Positions 61,094 to 64,000 of a stretch of DNA of 64,000 nucleotides are shown piece by piece (position 1 is the first letter of the stretch; the number at the start of each line of letters is the position of its first letter). The notes under the pieces are model-generated. The model was given only the letters and a program-made list of their open reading frames with translations, searched no databases and was not told the origin of the DNA. This DNA comes from Mytilus edulis (Eukaryota; Mollusca; Bivalvia; Mytilida; Mytilidae). Position numbers and translations under genes: made by a program. The stretch spans positions 39,166,293 through 39,230,292 of the forward strand of contig NC_092349.1 of NCBI RefSeq assembly GCF_963676685.1. Direction: 5' to 3'.

Positions 61094-61703
61094 TAAAAAA
61101 TAAACTAAGCCTAAGCACACCCTAGATTTTTTCTCAAGTAAACCTTAGCTATTCAGCTTCACATTGCACCTAGTGGCAAAAAAAAGTATTGCCGTAGAAC
61201 ATTTTTTATTAACATTTCCGTAAGGGTGGGGAAGGGTGTCCGACCCCAACTTTGAACCTAGTTTAAAAATAAACTAAGCCTAAGCACACCCTAGATTGTT
61301 TATCAAGTAAACTTTAGCTATTCAGCTTCACATTGCACCTAGTGGCAAAAAAAGTATTGCCGTAGAATTTTTTTTTATTACCATTTCCGTAAGGATGGGT
61401 AGGTGTCCGACCCCAACTTTGGACCTTATTTTAAAAAAAAAACTAAGCCTAAGCACACCCTGGATTTTTTCTCAAGTAAACCTTAGCTATTCAGCTTCAC
61501 ATTGCACCTAGTGGCGAAAAAAGTGTTGCCGTAGAACATTTTTATTAACATTTCCGTAAGGGTGGGGTAGGGTGTCCGACCCCAACTTTGGACCTAATTT
61601 AAAAAAAAAAAACTAAGCCTAAATACACCTGGATATTTTCTCAAGTAAACCTTAGCTATTCAGCTTCACATTGCACCTAATGGCGAAAAAAGTATTGCCG
61701 TAG
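61094..61703 (+). repeat. Tandem array of four ~169-bp units
   Basis: CTAAGCCTAA begins units at 61105, 61274, 61443 and 61613: periods 169, 169 and 170. Shared boxes are CAAGTAAACCTTAGCTATTC, AGCTTCACATTGCACCTA, GTATTGCCGTAGA and GGTGTCCGACCCCAACTTTG. The fourth unit ends after GTATTGCCGTAGA. From memory, mussel satellites of about this length have been described; whether this is one of them was not checked. Confidence 0.9.
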
Positions 61704-62195
61704 ATTCAACATATTAAAGAACCCCATGAATTCATTTTTTTGTATAATAAAACTAAGTTTAAATTTGGTGCCTTTGGACCTCAACTTTTGGACCTCAATG
61801 TGGACCAATTTAAAAACAGGGCCCAAAATCAAAAAAACTTTATACACGGTTAGATTCAGCATATCAAAGATCCCGAAACAAAGTTTAATTTTGAACCCTG
61901 ATTTGTACCATCTTGAAAACTGTGCCCATAATCAAACATTTAAATCCATTTTTTTTTTTACATTTCTGGAAACTAGAAAAATGCTTATTTGGATCCCTTT
62001 TTAGGCCCTTCATTCTTAAACTGTTGTGATCATAATCCCCAAAATGAATCCCAACCTTCTTTTCGTGGTTTGTTAAAATAGAGATCCATTTACTTAAACT
62101 AAAGTCATTGTCTGGAAACTAAGTGTCTTCGGACGACGCAGACGACGACGACGTGATACCACAATACGACCGCAAAATTTGTTTGCGGTCGTATA
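61704..62195 (+). repeat. Dispersed repeat ending in a CGACC/GGTCG hairpin
   Basis: Sequence from the array's end to CGACGACGACGACGTGATAC, closed by ATACGACCGCAAA, a 4-5 base loop and TTTGCGGTCGTAT (62164-62193). The GACGACGAC...GCGGTCGTAT ending is one I associate with bivalve repeats. The left boundary is uncertain. Confidence 0.45.
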
Positions 62196-62198
62196 CAA

Positions 62199-62392
62199 AT
62201 TATTGTTACATTCCCAATTTGGAGACTAATTTAATAAATCTAGCGCACATTGAAGTGCATTAATGTAACAATAACGCAATGTCACATGGTAGCCGTAGAC
62301 CCAAATAATATTGTTACATTCGTAATTATTCAGATCCCTACCCAACCATTTATTCCGGCAGCTACTATATTAGTCTCCAATGTAACAATAAT
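62199..62392. mobile_element. Double foldback element with four TGTTACATT arms
   Basis: Outer ends ATTATTGTTACATT...GGAGACTAAT and ATTAGTCTCC...AATGTAACAATAAT are inverted, the left arm carrying 8 extra bases. Inside, ATTAATGTAACAATAA (about 62258) and AATAATATTGTTACATT (about 62306) form a second inverted pair. No coding potential. Confidence 0.65.
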
Positions 62393-62461
62393 GTTTTTGT
62401 AATTTAGATGTAGACAGTGCAAAAAAAAAATATTTACAATATGTGTTGCCCAGTGCGGGTA

Positions 62462-62640
62462 GCTGACTATGCAGTATAGGCTTTGCTCATTGTTGAAGGC
62501 CATGCGGTGACCTATAGTTACTACTTTCTGTGTAATTTGGTCTCTTGTGGAGAATTGTCTCATTGGCAGTTACACAACATCTTCTTTTTTTACAATTATA
62601 GAGAGTTGTTTCATTGGTAACCATACAACATTTTCTTTTC
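62462..62640 (+). repeat. SINE-like repeat R5, copy 2
   Basis: GCAGTATAGGCTTTGCTCAT, TGTTGAAGGCCATGCGGTGA and CCTATAGTTAC, then AATTTGGTCTCTTGTGGAGA, ATTGTCTCATTGGCAG and a T run. A partial second tail (GAGAGTTGTTTCATTGGTAA) follows. A diverged head fragment also occurs at about 46265-46305. Confidence 0.7.
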
Positions 62641-64000
62641 TATATAAGCCCTTAATTAAGCAATATAACCTATATAGTATTTTCAAATCTATTTCTTTCT
62701 GATTGAGGATGATTGATATACGTCAATTGAAAGTACATGTATATCAACGATCTTGCCCCTGGCTACAAAAACACATACTAATGATATACACACAGTCGAT
62801 GCCTCACGCAGAAGTTCTGTTCATACTTTCGAACAAAATTAAAGAAATTTATATTTCCTTATATCTACAGTAAACTCCCTACCTGCTAAGGAATTTGAAT
62901 GCATGTTTATGGTCATTACACGTAGATCTTTGATTACTCGAAAGTTACTGAAAGCTTGATTGATTGATGGATTGTTTAACGTCCAGTGGCAAATATTTTA
63001 TGCATGTTCAGGACAAAATCAAAATAACAATAAAGATAACAGGAAAGCTAGGTCCTGTAATAGGGGTCGTTGAGGACGAAGGTCTGGAAATTTGGAAATC
63101 CCATGCATTGTCAACATGGTCAAATGAGGGTTTATTGGATAGGAACAGAAAATTAGAATTTCAATACCCCGCAAAGAGTTGTTGCAAGTTTCTTAACGTG
63201 CAGAGAGCGTGGCATTCTCTCTCCACCAGGCATCGAATTTAACGTCCCATTCTGACCTGAATTGACTGCGTATTTATACATCCTGCACAGCCAAACGGAC
63301 GCCCAACTTTGGCAAGGTTTTATGTAGGTAGAATGAAGACCAAGTGGGAAGCTAGTTGAAAACCAGCAACAACTAATTAACAAAAAATCATGTGTCTAAG
63401 TTGAGGTTTATTCAAGCATTTGTTGATAGAAGCGAAATGATCTGAACGAAAGTTCTAGTTATATTTTCTATATAAAGGGGGATATGATGACATTCAATTA
63501 TATCCAATACTCCATTCACTGATGCTGATAGACTAGTGTATACATAATGTTTGACAATAAAAGAGTTTTGACGACTTCTCTGGCGTGCGTCTGCAGATAT
63601 GATATCGTTGTTTATTTTTTTTTATGTAAACAAAATATGTAGACACGTGCCTAACGTGCCTAACGGCAGTTACGTCCCTTGGAGAAACAACAGTGTATGT
63701 AAAGTGCGGATCCTAAAATACCCTTTTCACTGTATTTGCCAAACATTTCTGATGTAGAATGGTAAATAAACAGACGAAAAAAATATTATTTTTGAAGAAA
63801 ATGAAGAAAAATAGTTCACACGTATATGTTCAGTAATAAATAATACAAGTTAGACAAAATAAGAGATGATAACGGGGTTTTATCGCGCCAATAGCCATCC
63901 ATACGTGAAATATATATACCGAAATAGGTGAATATTTAGGACGTTTTACTAACAAATCGTACAGGTGATTAAAAACTAGCAGGAAAGATGTAGTTGCAGA

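Larger units (their letters stand above)
59696..64000 (+). other. First intron of the second GH1 gene
   Basis: No exon recognised on either strand. Contents listed separately: R5 repeats, a GTTT/GGTT microsatellite, an ATCCCGA-box element, the CCCCCTACGGATCC repeat, a ~169-bp tandem array, a hairpin-ended repeat and a double foldback. From about 62650 to 64000 nothing recognisable was seen. Confidence 0.6.

Noticed and set aside
62164-62193. Helitron 3' end suggested by the ATACGACCGC hairpin
   Set aside because: A Helitron hairpin should be followed within about 10 bases by CTRR; here the flank is ACAAATTATTG, so the call was not made.

Overview
The window is animal nuclear DNA: strongly AT-rich, with split genes whose introns have GT-AG borders and matching phases, and a dense layer of small transposons. 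Several dispersed repeats (the TATCAAAGGTACC...GCCAGACGC family, the TTTGGTCTCTTGTGGAGAG family, the GTCGGGTTGTTGTCTCTTTG retroelement tail) are ones I associate with marine mussels. The most likely source is therefore a bivalve, probably Mytilus or a close relative. This is recognition from memory; no search was run.

Layout. (1) 953-3816 (+): the last, very long exon of a nuclear PRR14/PRR14L-like protein, with AT-hook-like basic motifs and a C-terminal Tantalus domain. (2) 3817-11492: intergenic repeats. (3) 11493-16547 (+): a four-exon gene ('gene A') for a secreted protein with ten cysteines, a long acidic Ser/Thr-rich stalk and a hydrophobic C-terminus suggesting a GPI anchor. (4) 16548-24950: intergenic, with nested transposons and a dead Tc1 transposase. 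(5) 24951-30011 (+): 'gene B', a paralogue of gene A with the same ten cysteines and intron phases but a different C-terminal anchor. (6) 30140-54873 (-): a 16-exon gene for a two-domain glycoside hydrolase family 1 protein of 977 residues, similar to lactase-phlorizin hydrolase or Klotho, with both catalytic glutamates in both domains. Its 11.8-kb first intron is full of transposons. (7) 59554-59695 (+): the signal-peptide exon of a second GH1 gene, divergently oriented; the rest lies beyond the window. (8) 59696-64000: its first intron, rich in MITEs and a ~169-bp tandem repeat.

The genes do not look like one pathway. Two local tandem-duplication histories stand out: the ten-cysteine pair A/B, for which I recognise no described family, and the GH1 locus, where a block of eight exons was duplicated inside one gene and another GH1 gene sits next door. 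Genes B and GH1 converge with only 128 bp between their stop codons. The best candidates for something undescribed are the ten-cysteine family and a 2.4-kb Tc1/mariner-type element carrying eleven copies of a CCTCCGTAACG-like box.
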